From Bacteroidales bacterium (GTDB lineage Bacteria > Bacteroidota > Bacteroidia > Bacteroidales > UBA3824): a stretch of 64,000 nucleotides of DNA. Below the pieces are notes generated by a model. The model was given only the letters and a program-made list of their open reading frames with translations, was not told where the DNA came from and ran no database searches. The position numbers and the translations under genes are program-made. The stretch covers positions 1 through 64,000 of the forward strand of contig JAFPZK010000084.1 in the NCBI GenBank assembly GCA_017417315.1, read 5' to 3'. The first letter of the stretch is position 1, and every line of letters begins with the position of its first letter. Below, in pieces: positions 1 through 7,527 of this stretch.

Positions 1-1
1 G

Positions 2-328
2 TCCGAAATCCCGAATATCCTCAACAACAAGGAAGAAAAGCATTTTCAGACAATACTTTACGTGTTGTTTACGTGGCTTGGATTTTATACCGAAGTCGAA
101 GTTAATACTGCCGTCGGTCGTACTGATGTAGTCATCAAAAATGCTAAAAACATCTTTGTTCTCGAACTTAAAGTTGACGGCACTGCGGAAGATGCGTTAG
201 CACAAATAAATTCAAAAAACTACGCGATACCGTATAAATATGACGGCAGGGAAATCATCAAAATCGGCGTGAATGTTTCTTCCGAAAACAATGTCAGGAC
301 GATTGACAAATGGGTAGTGGAACGGTAA
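2..328 (+). CDS. C-terminal end of an AAA-ATPase-like / PD-(D/E)XK nuclease domain protein (5' truncated by window edge)
   Basis: The frame is open from the first bases of the window and ends with TAA at 326-328, so only the last 108 or so residues are present. The visible part contains GRTDVVIKNAKNIFVLELK, which matches the D-x(n)-E-x-K core of PD-(D/E)XK nucleases (D in RTDVV, E and K in LELK). It is followed by the DALAQI..KNYA segment typical of the Bacteroidota family with an N-terminal AAA-ATPase-like domain and a C-terminal nuclease-like domain. These proteins are abundant and often multicopy in the phylum and their role is unclear. The GTG at 62 is an internal codon, not a start. The family call is fairly safe; activity cannot be judged from the fragment. 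Confidence 0.75.
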   Translation, partial: SEIPNILNNKEEKHFQTILYVLFTWLGFYTEVEVNTAVGRTDVVIKNAKNIFVLELKVDGTAEDALAQINSKNYAIPYKYDGREIIKIGVNVSSENNVRTIDKWVVER

Positions 329-375
329 AACCTTCCTGAAAAAAATTGTAGTTTTACCAAAAAAAATAATTATTT

Positions 376-756
376 TTGCAACGGACTAAAAAAACATTTG
401 CGCTATGGAAACAGAAATTGGTTTATGCCCGAATGAGTAAAGAAGACCAACTCCGTTACGACCGCCGCCTTGAATCGCTTAGCAACGAAAAAGAAGCAAT
501 GCGTGAGTCGGAAATACAGGGTATAGAAAAAGGCGAAAAAATCGGCATCAAAAAAGGGCGTGCGGAAGGTGAAAAAATCGGGCTTGAAAAAGGCGAAAAA
601 ATCGGGCTTGAAAAAGGTGAAAAAATCGGCATTGAAAAAGGTGTAAAACAAAAAGCCATTGATATGGCGAGAAAATTAAAAGCCAAAGGGTTAATGTCCG
701 CTGAGGAAATTGCCGATATTTCCGGCTTAACAGAATCCGAAATTTCAAATCTATAA
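376..756 (+). pseudogene. Beheaded Rpn-type (PD-(D/E)XK family transposase/recombination-promoting nuclease) gene, C-terminal remnant
   Basis: Only the C-terminal third of a Rpn/PDDEXK_2-type protein remains: MSKEDQLRYDRRLESL (start ATG at 433), then the charged EKGEKIG repeats, then a short helical end (MSAEEIADISGLTESEISNL) typical of this family. In-frame stop TAA at 367-369 cuts the frame just upstream, and only 48 bases separate it from the preceding gene, so the nuclease core is absent. The frame from TTG 376 to ATG 433 may not be translated. A TAttTTTG promoter-like motif lies at 371-378. A stem-loop with T-run follows the stop. Most likely a decayed gene; a short expressed peptide of 107 residues from 433 is possible. 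Confidence 0.6.
568..639 (+). repeat. 24-bp in-frame tandem repeat (three copies, plus a diverged copy at 531-554)
   Basis: Three adjacent copies of a 24-base unit starting GGTGAAAAAATCGGGCTTGA differ at only a few positions. They encode the octapeptide GEKIGLEK/GEKIGIEK. A fourth related copy lies at 531-554, separated by 13 bases. Each unit adds eight residues, so copy-number change would keep the frame. Confidence 0.85.
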
Positions 757-764
757 AAATTTCT

Positions 765-797
765 AAGGATTGTCTGTTTTTCGCCAATCCTTTTATT
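765..797 (+). terminator. Rho-independent terminator after the nuclease remnant
   Basis: Eight-base stem AAGGATTG (765-772) pairs with CAATCCTT (785-792) across a 12-base loop and runs into a T-rich stretch. It sits 9 bases after the stop of the remnant gene. Confidence 0.7.
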
Positions 798-855
798 TTA
801 TACAAAATTATTCAATTTTTTTAACAAAATTAACTTTTTTTGAATGTTTTTTCTT

Positions 856-863
856 TATTTTTG
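856..863 (+). promoter_or_regulatory. TAnnTTTG -7 element upstream of the large surface protein
   Basis: TATTTTTG matches the Bacteroidota -7 element. It lies inside a possible upstream extension of the next gene (ATG at 844) and so argues that translation starts at ATG 895 instead. A TTTG -33 box at the usual 19-base spacing is not clear. Confidence 0.5.
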
Positions 864-894
864 TGCGGTATTTTTTTTAAAAAGCGAAAATATT

Positions 895-3800
895 ATGAAT
901 CAGGCGTATAAACTATTGACAATCCTTTTATTCTTCTTCGTTTGTATTTCTAACGGCAATGCACAGACTTTGAGCAAAGGTTCAGGCACGGAACTAGACC
1001 CGTATCTCATTGAAAGTGAATCAGATTGGAATACATTTGCTAATGATGTCAACGGCGGCTACGATTACAGCGGCAAATATATAAAACTTACCGAAGACAT
1101 TTCTGTTTCCACAATGGTAGGTGCAAGTTCACATCCATACTCAGTCGGTGTAATTTACCCGTTTGCCGGTACTTTTGACGGCGGCGACAATACTATCAAT
1201 GTTGATATTAAAGACGTAGAAGATCCGTATGTAGCCCCGTTCCGTTTTCTTAACGGCGCAACAATTAAGAACCTTAAAATTATCGGTAATGTGAATGCTG
1301 CAACATATAAGCAAGCGTCAAGTCTTGTCGGAAGGACATCGCCCGGAACAGTAAAAATTATCAACTGCCATTGTAGCGCAATAATACAAGGCAGTGCAAT
1401 AGACAACGGTTACGGTTTCCACGGCGGAATGGTTGGCGAAGCGAATGGCACAATCATTTTTACTAATTGCGTGTTTGACGGTAAAATTAACGCACCCGAA
1501 GTACATTCATGCGGAGGGTTATTGGGTTGGGTTACAAGTTCAGGGACTACATTTAATAATTGCCTTATGGCGGGTACAATAAACTGTGGGACAACTAATA
1601 CCGGCATTTTTTATGGTTTTCAATCGAGTTACTCCGCTACACTTACCGGCTGTTACTATGTAGAAACCGTAGGCAAGGCACAAGGCACAAAAGCGTTAGC
1701 AGCACCCTCTGAAACCGGCTTTTCTAAAACGATTACTTTTTATGATGACCAAGCCTGTTATTGGCACGGAACGTCAAGTTTTGATATTACCACTCTAAAA
1801 GTAATTGACGATAATAATGTGTCGTTGGCATATACGGTAAAATATGACGGCTCAACATTAACCAAAGGCACGGATTACGAAGAAATAATTACTGACGGTA
1901 AGGGAAACAAAGTAAATGAGGTTTCGCCGCTCGGTAAATACATACTTACGGTTAAAGGTAAAGTTATAAATAATGTAGGTTATTACGGTACTTACGAAAC
2001 CGAACTTACAGAGCCGTATGTTGTTGTGGAAGACGGCGGTACAACACTCGCTTTTAAATACGGCGTAAAACCTGAGGGAGCGTATAGTTTGAATGATGAT
2101 GAAACATGGCTGCCATCATGGTCATCTAAAAGTCGAAATATTACAAAAGTAGTTTTTGATAAGAGTTTCAAAGATGCAAGACCGATAACATGCCGTTCTT
2201 GGTTTGATGGATTTGAAAACTTAACCGAAATAGTCGGAATGAAAGAATATCTCAATACCGAACGGGTTACGAATATGGTGGCAATGTTCTCTAATTGTAA
2301 AAAACTTTCTGTCATTGATGTAAGCGGATTCAAGACGGAAAAGGTTACGAATATGTTCTGGATGTTCAGGGATTGTGAAAACCTTACTGCTCTTGATTTA
2401 AGCGGATTCAAGACGGATATAGTTACGGATATGTCGGTAATGTTCTGCAATTGCCAAAAACTTACCACCCTTGATTTAAGCGCATTCAACACCGAAAATG
2501 TTGAGTCTATGGGATTTATGTTTGCGGGGTGCAGCAACCTTACAACTATTTTGGTAAGTGAAAATTGGAAGACCGACGAAGTTGAGACAGATGAATATAT
2601 GTTTAATAATTGCCCGGAACTTATCGGTAATTACGGCGCAACAGTCGGAGATATAGTTGGCAAAACCAAGGCTCACGCCGGCAAAGACGGTTATCTTACC
2701 GAAGGCGATTATAAGATTTTTTATAAATGGGCAGACGATGAAACAGGAAAATATTATGCGTATACTCCGTCAGCGTTTACATTTAACACTACAAACTCTG
2801 TAAAAATAAACAACCCCGATGATAGAGTTGGTCATACATTTGCTTATTGGACGGGAACAAAAATTACGGGTTTGATTGACGGAGTAACTTCCTCTGACGT
2901 AACGATAGCCGCCACGGAAGTCGGCAACCGTATTTATACTGCGCATTGGACGATAAATAAATATGCCGCAAATTTTTATTATAACGGAAATTCTTCAAGT
3001 ATTTCAGTTACATACACTTCTACACTGACACCGATAGACAACCCCGTAAAACCGAATCATAAGTTTTTGCATTGGGCGTTGACTATCGGCGGTGAAAAAG
3101 TCGATTTTGAAACCTTCACAATGCCTGCTGACGATGTTAATTTTTATGCTCAGTATGAGGAGAAATTAGATCCGCCTGTAATCACTGCTGTTGACGGTTT
3201 GGTTTATAACGGTTCTGAGCAAAACCTTGTAACGGTAAGCGGCGACGGTCAGGACGAAATGACAATCATGTATAAAGTTGACGGCGGCAGTTACGGCGCG
3301 GATTTTCCTATCGGGCTTGATGCGAGAGATTATGTCGTTTGGTACAAGGCGGACGAAAGCGAAAATTATAAATCAATAGAAGAAACTTCTTTAACAGCAA
3401 CTATTTCTCCTTGGAATGTTACCCCTGAAATCACCCTCAGCGAAACCGAATTTATTTATGACGGCACACACAAAACGCCCACTTTGACCTCCGTTACATA
3501 CGACGGCATAGATTTAAACGGGGAATATTCTGAGCCTATTTATCAGAATAACGTTAATGTCGGCACGGCAACGGTAACGGTTTCAAACAAATCTGGCAGT
3601 AATTATAATTTTTCAAATACCACGGATTTTTTAATTAAGCCGATACCGTTTGAATTTGTCACCGGACAAAGAGCGGAAATAAAGATTCCTATTTCAAATA
3701 CGGGCTTAAATTTCTCTACTGATAATCCTCAAATCAGTGTTGTTTTAAGAGACGGCGGCTATTTTATTACGACGACTAAAAATGTTAAAAAGGACGATTT

Positions 3801-5466
3801 AGCGCATATAAAATCAGAAATTGCTGATATTACGGTAACGGTTACCGACCCTTTTGAAAACTTTTTTGACGAAGAGAAATGGTATACCGAAGACGTCGTT
3901 TTGTCGTATAAGGCAAATGATTACGAATGGAGTTTGAGTGTTCCCGATTACGAAAACTTTACAATCGCCGCCGAAGGCAAAAACGACGTTAAATGTTTGA
4001 TTTACGACAAGTTGCAAAATATTATCGCGCTGAAAAATTTTGAGGTAAAAATCGACAAAACCGCACCCGAACTTTCAGCAAAAGCCAAGAATTACGAAAT
4101 CGCTTTGAATGAAAACACGGCTAAAAATTATTTTCTACATTCGGGTTATGACGTAACGGTTGACGCCAAAGATAATGTTAGCGGAGCGGCTTCTATTCAG
4201 TATTCTTGGAACGGCAGTGCCTTTTCAGATTATAACGGCGGCATAACAATTCCTTACGGAAACAACACATTATCTTTGCGGGCGACGGACATTGCGGGTA
4301 ATGTTTCAAAGATTTATAAAGCAAAATTTTCGGTTTTTGAAGACAGCAAGTTCACTCTTAATGGTGAAGACGAAATCACTTCCGATACTATATTTTATAC
4401 CGCAAAAAACTTTTCAGATATGAGTTTTTCCGTTGACTTGAACGGCAACACCATCGGCGCAATCACCGACAAAAACAACAACGTTGTTGATTCAGACGTA
4501 GAAGATAACGTCATAAAAATCAATAAAAAATATCTTGAAACACTTTTACCGGGAACGACACAACTTTTCGTACACGTTAATCCGCTCGGAAATTCAGAGG
4601 CTTGGCTCGGCTCAAAGGCCTCGGATTACGAAGCACAGGTTATGACAATTAATCTTGACGTTAAGTACTTTGTTAAGCCGACTGACGATTACAGTTTTGT
4701 TTTGTCAACGGACGAGAATATAAAAGCTTTCTGTCAGGGCGATAACGTTGTTATGAACATGCATTTTGACGAAAAATATTCAGATGCGGATTATATTTCG
4801 ATAGAGACATTAGGCATTGATAAAGCAAATCCCGACAACGAAATAAATTTCCGCGTTCCGATTGATGCTTTGAAAGGCGGCAATGAACAAATGACAATCA
4901 GATATTACAAAAACGGTTACGAGTTTGACGGCTCGATATTGTTTCCGTCAGATTATCCGTCAGAAAGAAATATAAAGGTTTACGACGATGTTTTGGCAGT
5001 GAATAATTTTGATTCTCAGTTTGTTTCAGACGGCTATAAATGGTATATGGACAACAACGAAATTTCCGGTGCTACTTCGCAATATTTGGATTTAACGAAG
5101 TACATGTCTCATGACCGGGAACACGTCTTTTACGTTTCGGTTTTAAACATTGAGGGCGACCGCTTTAGAGTTTGTCCTGATGATGAGTTTATTATCACCC
5201 CGCTTTCAAAGAAGGCTGCGGCAAGCGTGAAAACGTATCCTAATCCGGCAACAAGCGGTCAGGAAGTCTATGTCGTTTTGAAAAATTTTTCAGAAGATAA
5301 TTTTTCTGATGCAAAAATTTTGTTTTACAATCAACTCGGCGGTTTGGCAAAGACGGTTTCAGATGTTAAAGAAACTAACCCCGTAGTTTTGCCGAAAGGT
5401 TTTTATAACGGCGTTGTGGTTGTAAGAGAACAGAAGGTGCTGAATTTTAAAGTAGTGGTGGAATAA
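895..5466 (+). CDS. Mosaic cell-surface protein: BspA-type repeats, InlB-like and MBG-like modules, T9SS type A sorting tail
   Basis: Predicted 1523-residue exported protein. Order: signal peptide about 1-24 (ends NGNAQ); a Gly/Asn/Cys-rich region about 25-280 resembling GLUG/beta-helix adhesins; BspA (DUF285) leucine-rich repeats about 445-560 with the VTNM..MF..C..L..LDLS.F pattern; two InlB B-repeat-like segments (HTFAYWTG, NHKFLHWAL) about 610-770; MBG/Ig-like modules (ITAVDGLVYNG, EFIYDGTHKTP) about 775-920; further beta-rich modules; and a C-terminal T9SS type A domain about 1445-1523 (TYPNPATSGQEVYV...GFYNGVVVV). It should be exported by Sec, translocated by T9SS and anchored at the surface, probably as an adhesin. 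ATG 895 is chosen because it directly precedes the signal peptide and a promoter motif covers the 844 start. The ligand is unknown. Confidence 0.85.
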   Translation: MNQAYKLLTILLFFFVCISNGNAQTLSKGSGTELDPYLIESESDWNTFANDVNGGYDYSGKYIKLTEDISVSTMVGASSHPYSVGVIYPFAGTFDGGDNTINVDIKDVEDPYVAPFRFLNGATIKNLKIIGNVNAATYKQASSLVGRTSPGTVKIINCHCSAIIQGSAIDNGYGFHGGMVGEANGTIIFTNCVFDGKINAPEVHSCGGLLGWVTSSGTTFNNCLMAGTINCGTTNTGIFYGFQSSYSATLTGCYYVETVGKAQGTKALAAPSETGFSKTITFYDDQACYWHGTSSFDITTLKVIDDNNVSLAYTVKYDGSTLTKGTDYEEIITDGKGNKVNEVSPLGKYILTVKGKVINNVGYYGTYETELTEPYVVVEDGGTTLAFKYGVKPEGAYSLNDDETWLPSWSSKSRNITKVVFDKSFKDARPITCRSWFDGFENLTEIVGMKEYLNTERVTNMVAMFSNCKKLSVIDVSGFKTEKVTNMFWMFRDCENLTALDLSGFKTDIVTDMSVMFCNCQKLTTLDLSAFNTENVESMGFMFAGCSNLTTILVSENWKTDEVETDEYMFNNCPELIGNYGATVGDIVGKTKAHAGKDGYLTEGDYKIFYKWADDETGKYYAYTPSAFTFNTTNSVKINNPDDRVGHTFAYWTGTKITGLIDGVTSSDVTIAATEVGNRIYTAHWTINKYAANFYYNGNSSSISVTYTSTLTPIDNPVKPNHKFLHWALTIGGEKVDFETFTMPADDVNFYAQYEEKLDPPVITAVDGLVYNGSEQNLVTVSGDGQDEMTIMYKVDGGSYGADFPIGLDARDYVVWYKADESENYKSIEETSLTATISPWNVTPEITLSETEFIYDGTHKTPTLTSVTYDGIDLNGEYSEPIYQNNVNVGTATVTVSNKSGSNYNFSNTTDFLIKPIPFEFVTGQRAEIKIPISNTGLNFSTDNPQISVVLRDGGYFITTTKNVKKDDLAHIKSEIADITVTVTDPFENFFDEEKWYTEDVVLSYKANDYEWSLSVPDYENFTIAAEGKNDVKCLIYDKLQNIIALKNFEVKIDKTAPELSAKAKNYEIALNENTAKNYFLHSGYDVTVDAKDNVSGAASIQYSWNGSAFSDYNGGITIPYGNNTLSLRATDIAGNVSKIYKAKFSVFEDSKFTLNGEDEITSDTIFYTAKNFSDMSFSVDLNGNTIGAITDKNNNVVDSDVEDNVIKINKKYLETLLPGTTQLFVHVNPLGNSEAWLGSKASDYEAQVMTINLDVKYFVKPTDDYSFVLSTDENIKAFCQGDNVVMNMHFDEKYSDADYISIETLGIDKANPDNEINFRVPIDALKGGNEQMTIRYYKNGYEFDGSILFPSDYPSERNIKVYDDVLAVNNFDSQFVSDGYKWYMDNNEISGATSQYLDLTKYMSHDREHVFYVSVLNIEGDRFRVCPDDEFIITPLSKKAAASVKTYPNPATSGQEVYVVLKNFSEDNFSDAKILFYNQLGGLAKTVSDVKETNPVVLPKGFYNGVVVVREQKVLNFKVVVE
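2266..2540 (+). repeat. 78-bp coding repeats (BspA/DUF285 leucine-rich repeats)
   Basis: Units starting with GTTACGAATATG or close variants begin at 2266, 2344 and 2422, with a diverged fourth at 2500. Each encodes 26 residues of the form VTNMxxMFxxCxxLxxLDLSxFxTxx. DNA similarity between units is high in the flanks and lower in the centre, as expected for protein-level repeats that arose by duplication. Confidence 0.8.
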
Positions 5467-5469
5467 ATT

Positions 5470-5500
5470 TTTGTCATATAAAAAAAATGCGTTATTTTTG
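5470..5500 (+). promoter_or_regulatory. Bacteroidota-type promoter of nadB
   Basis: TTTG at 5470-5473, 19 bases, then TATTTTTG at 5493-5500: an exact match to TTTG-N19-TAnnTTTG. It begins just after the stop of the preceding gene and ends 36 bases before the nadB ATG. Confidence 0.7.
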
Positions 5501-5536
5501 CGGCAGTATAAAAACTTAAAAAACATATAGAAAATT

Positions 5537-7102
5537 ATGCGCACGACGGATTTTCTTGTAGTAGGCAGCGGAGTAGCCGGTCTGAGTTTTGCTTTAAGAG
5601 CCGCAGAATTTGGCAAAGTGTTAATCGTTACTAAGGCTAACGACGTAACTGAGGCCAACACGAATTACGCACAAGGCGGTATCGCTTCGGTTACCGACCC
5701 GACGGATTCGTTTGAAAAACACATTCATGACACCATGGTTGCCGGCGATTATCTGAGCAAAGAAAACATTGTGAAGATTGTCGTTGAAGAAGCACCCGAA
5801 AGAATCAAAGAGTTGGTGGAATGGGGAATCGATTTCGACAAACGCCCCGACGGAACATTCGACCTTCATAAAGAAGGCGGACACTCCGATTTCAGAATCC
5901 TTCACCACAAAGACAACACGGGTTTTGAAGTAGAAAGGGCTTTGGTTGAAGCCTGCAAAAAGAACCCGAACATCGAGTTGGTAAATCACTATTTCGCCGT
6001 TGAACTTATCACGCAACATTATTTGGGTCAGACAGTTACCCGTTACGATGACAATATCGAATGTTACGGCATTTACGCCCTCAACAAAGAAACGGGCAAG
6101 GTTGAAAAAATCCTTTCAAAAATCACTTACCTTGCCACCGGCGGAATCGGCAACATTTATCAGGTTACGACCAATCCGACAATAGCCACCGGCGACGGTA
6201 TCGCAATGGTTTACAGGGCAAAAGGCGTTATTGACAATATGGAGTTCGTACAATTTCACCCGACTTCGCTTTATCATCCGGGCGAAAGACCGTCATTTTT
6301 GATAACGGAAGCAATGAGAGGTTTCGGCGCGATTTTAAAAACCAAAGACGGCAAAACGTTTATGGAAAAATACGACGAAAGAGGCTGTCTTGCTCCGCGT
6401 GATATTGTTGCCCGCGCAATAGATAACGAAATGAAAATCAGGGGCGATGAGTTCGTTTACTTGGACGCAACCCACACTAACCCCGAAGAGTTGAAAAAAC
6501 ATTTCCCGAATATTTACGAAAAATGTTTGTCAATCGGCATTGACATCACCAAAAAACCGATTCCCGTTGTTCCGGCGGCACATTATCTTTGCGGCGGAAT
6601 ACGTGTTGACGAGGTCGGCAGAACGACTATCAAACACCTTTATGCAGGCGGTGAAACTTCCTGCACGGGACTTCACGGCGCAAACCGTTTGGCTTCTAAC
6701 TCGCTTTTGGAGGCTTTGGTTTTTGCTCACCGTTCGGCATTGGATTCAAAGGATTTCCTTGACAAACTTTCCATACGCGAAGACATTCCCGAATGGAATG
6801 ACGAAGGCACGGTCAGCAACGAAGAAAAAATCCTTATCACGCAATCTTTCAAAGAGTTACAGCAGATAATGACGTATTATGTCGGCATCGTAAGAAGCAA
6901 CGAAAGAATGAAACGCGCCCTTGACCGTCTGTATATTCTTTACAACGAGACAGAAGAACTTTACAAACGCTCAAAAATCACGGTTGAACTTTGTGAATTA
7001 AGAAACGCAATCAACACGGCTTGGCTTGTTATCAAGATGGCTCGCCGCAGACGTGAAAGCGTAGGTCTGCATTATAATATTGACACACCGAGAAAAAAAT
7101 AA
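5537..7102 (+). CDS. nadB: L-aspartate oxidase
   Basis: Flavoprotein that oxidises L-aspartate to iminoaspartate, the first step of de novo NAD synthesis, in the cytoplasm. The 521-residue protein has the N-terminal FAD-binding motif GSGVAGLSFALRA (about 9-21), the TNYAQGGIA segment, the HRFC-type middle region (QFHPTSLYHPGERPSFLITEAMRG) and the HGANRLASNSLLEALVF signature near 375-391, all typical of NadB and distinguishing it from SdhA by length and the short C-terminal domain. It has its own promoter. nadA and nadC are not adjacent here, so the pathway is split in this genome. Followed 18 bases later by the Dabb gene, possibly in the same transcript. Confidence 0.95.
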   Translation: MRTTDFLVVGSGVAGLSFALRAAEFGKVLIVTKANDVTEANTNYAQGGIASVTDPTDSFEKHIHDTMVAGDYLSKENIVKIVVEEAPERIKELVEWGIDFDKRPDGTFDLHKEGGHSDFRILHHKDNTGFEVERALVEACKKNPNIELVNHYFAVELITQHYLGQTVTRYDDNIECYGIYALNKETGKVEKILSKITYLATGGIGNIYQVTTNPTIATGDGIAMVYRAKGVIDNMEFVQFHPTSLYHPGERPSFLITEAMRGFGAILKTKDGKTFMEKYDERGCLAPRDIVARAIDNEMKIRGDEFVYLDATHTNPEELKKHFPNIYEKCLSIGIDITKKPIPVVPAAHYLCGGIRVDEVGRTTIKHLYAGGETSCTGLHGANRLASNSLLEALVFAHRSALDSKDFLDKLSIREDIPEWNDEGTVSNEEKILITQSFKELQQIMTYYVGIVRSNERMKRALDRLYILYNETEELYKRSKITVELCELRNAINTAWLVIKMARRRRESVGLHYNIDTPRKK

Positions 7103-7120
7103 TAATTAATCACATAAAAA

Positions 7121-7423
7121 ATGGTAAAGCATATTATACTTTGGCAGTTGAAAGACACACTCTCTGACGAGGAAAAAGTCAATGCCAAAAACGAAATCAA
7201 AAAAGGCTTAGAAAATTTAGCGGGCAAAGTACCGGGCTTAAAAGAGATAAAAGTCAACATTAATCCGCTGCCGACTTCAAACGCCGATGTTATGTTGGAT
7301 AGTTTGATGGAGAGTTTTGAAGCCTTAAAAGGTTATGCCGTACACCCCGAACACGTAAAAGTTGCCGAGGGTACTGTAAAACCGAATGTAAAACTCAGAG
7401 TTTGTATGGATTACGAAATTTGA
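7121..7423 (+). CDS. Dabb (stress-responsive A/B barrel) family protein
   Basis: A 100-residue protein beginning MVKHIILWQLKD, the typical first strand of the ferredoxin-like dimeric alpha/beta-barrel family. The VHPEHVKVAE segment matches the usual AVHPxHxxV motif, in which the His is the family's best conserved residue. The length is normal for a single-domain member. These proteins form small dimeric barrels; most have no assigned substrate. It lies 18 bases downstream of nadB on the same strand and is probably co-transcribed. The family call is strong, the function unknown. Confidence 0.85.
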   Translation: MVKHIILWQLKDTLSDEEKVNAKNEIKKGLENLAGKVPGLKEIKVNINPLPTSNADVMLDSLMESFEALKGYAVHPEHVKVAEGTVKPNVKLRVCMDYEI

Positions 7424-7473
7424 AAAAAATATTAATTTTTGCGCAAAAATTTTTATACGTAATTTTTTTTTGC

Positions 7474-7481
7474 TAACTTTG
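7474..7481 (+). promoter_or_regulatory. TAnnTTTG -7 element of fusA
   Basis: TAACTTTG followed by GCGCC lies 46 bases upstream of the fusA ATG. The corresponding -33 position holds only TTTT, so the upstream box is degenerate. Confidence 0.55.
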
Positions 7482-7527
7482 CGCCCAAATTAAAAGTAAA
7501 AATTTTAAAATTTCACATTTCAACACA

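Noticed and set aside
403..805. Three minus-strand frames rich in Phe-Phe/FSPFSSPIF repeats
   Set aside because: All are the reverse complement of the 24-bp EKGEKIG repeats.
844..894. Upstream start codon for the large surface protein
   Set aside because: It would add 17 residues before a complete signal peptide, and the TATTTTTG promoter motif lies inside it.
1992..2537. 181-codon minus-strand frame with internal repeats (SVLNPLKSR)
   Set aside because: The repeats mirror the 78-bp BspA repeats of the surface protein on the other strand. No independent evidence of coding.
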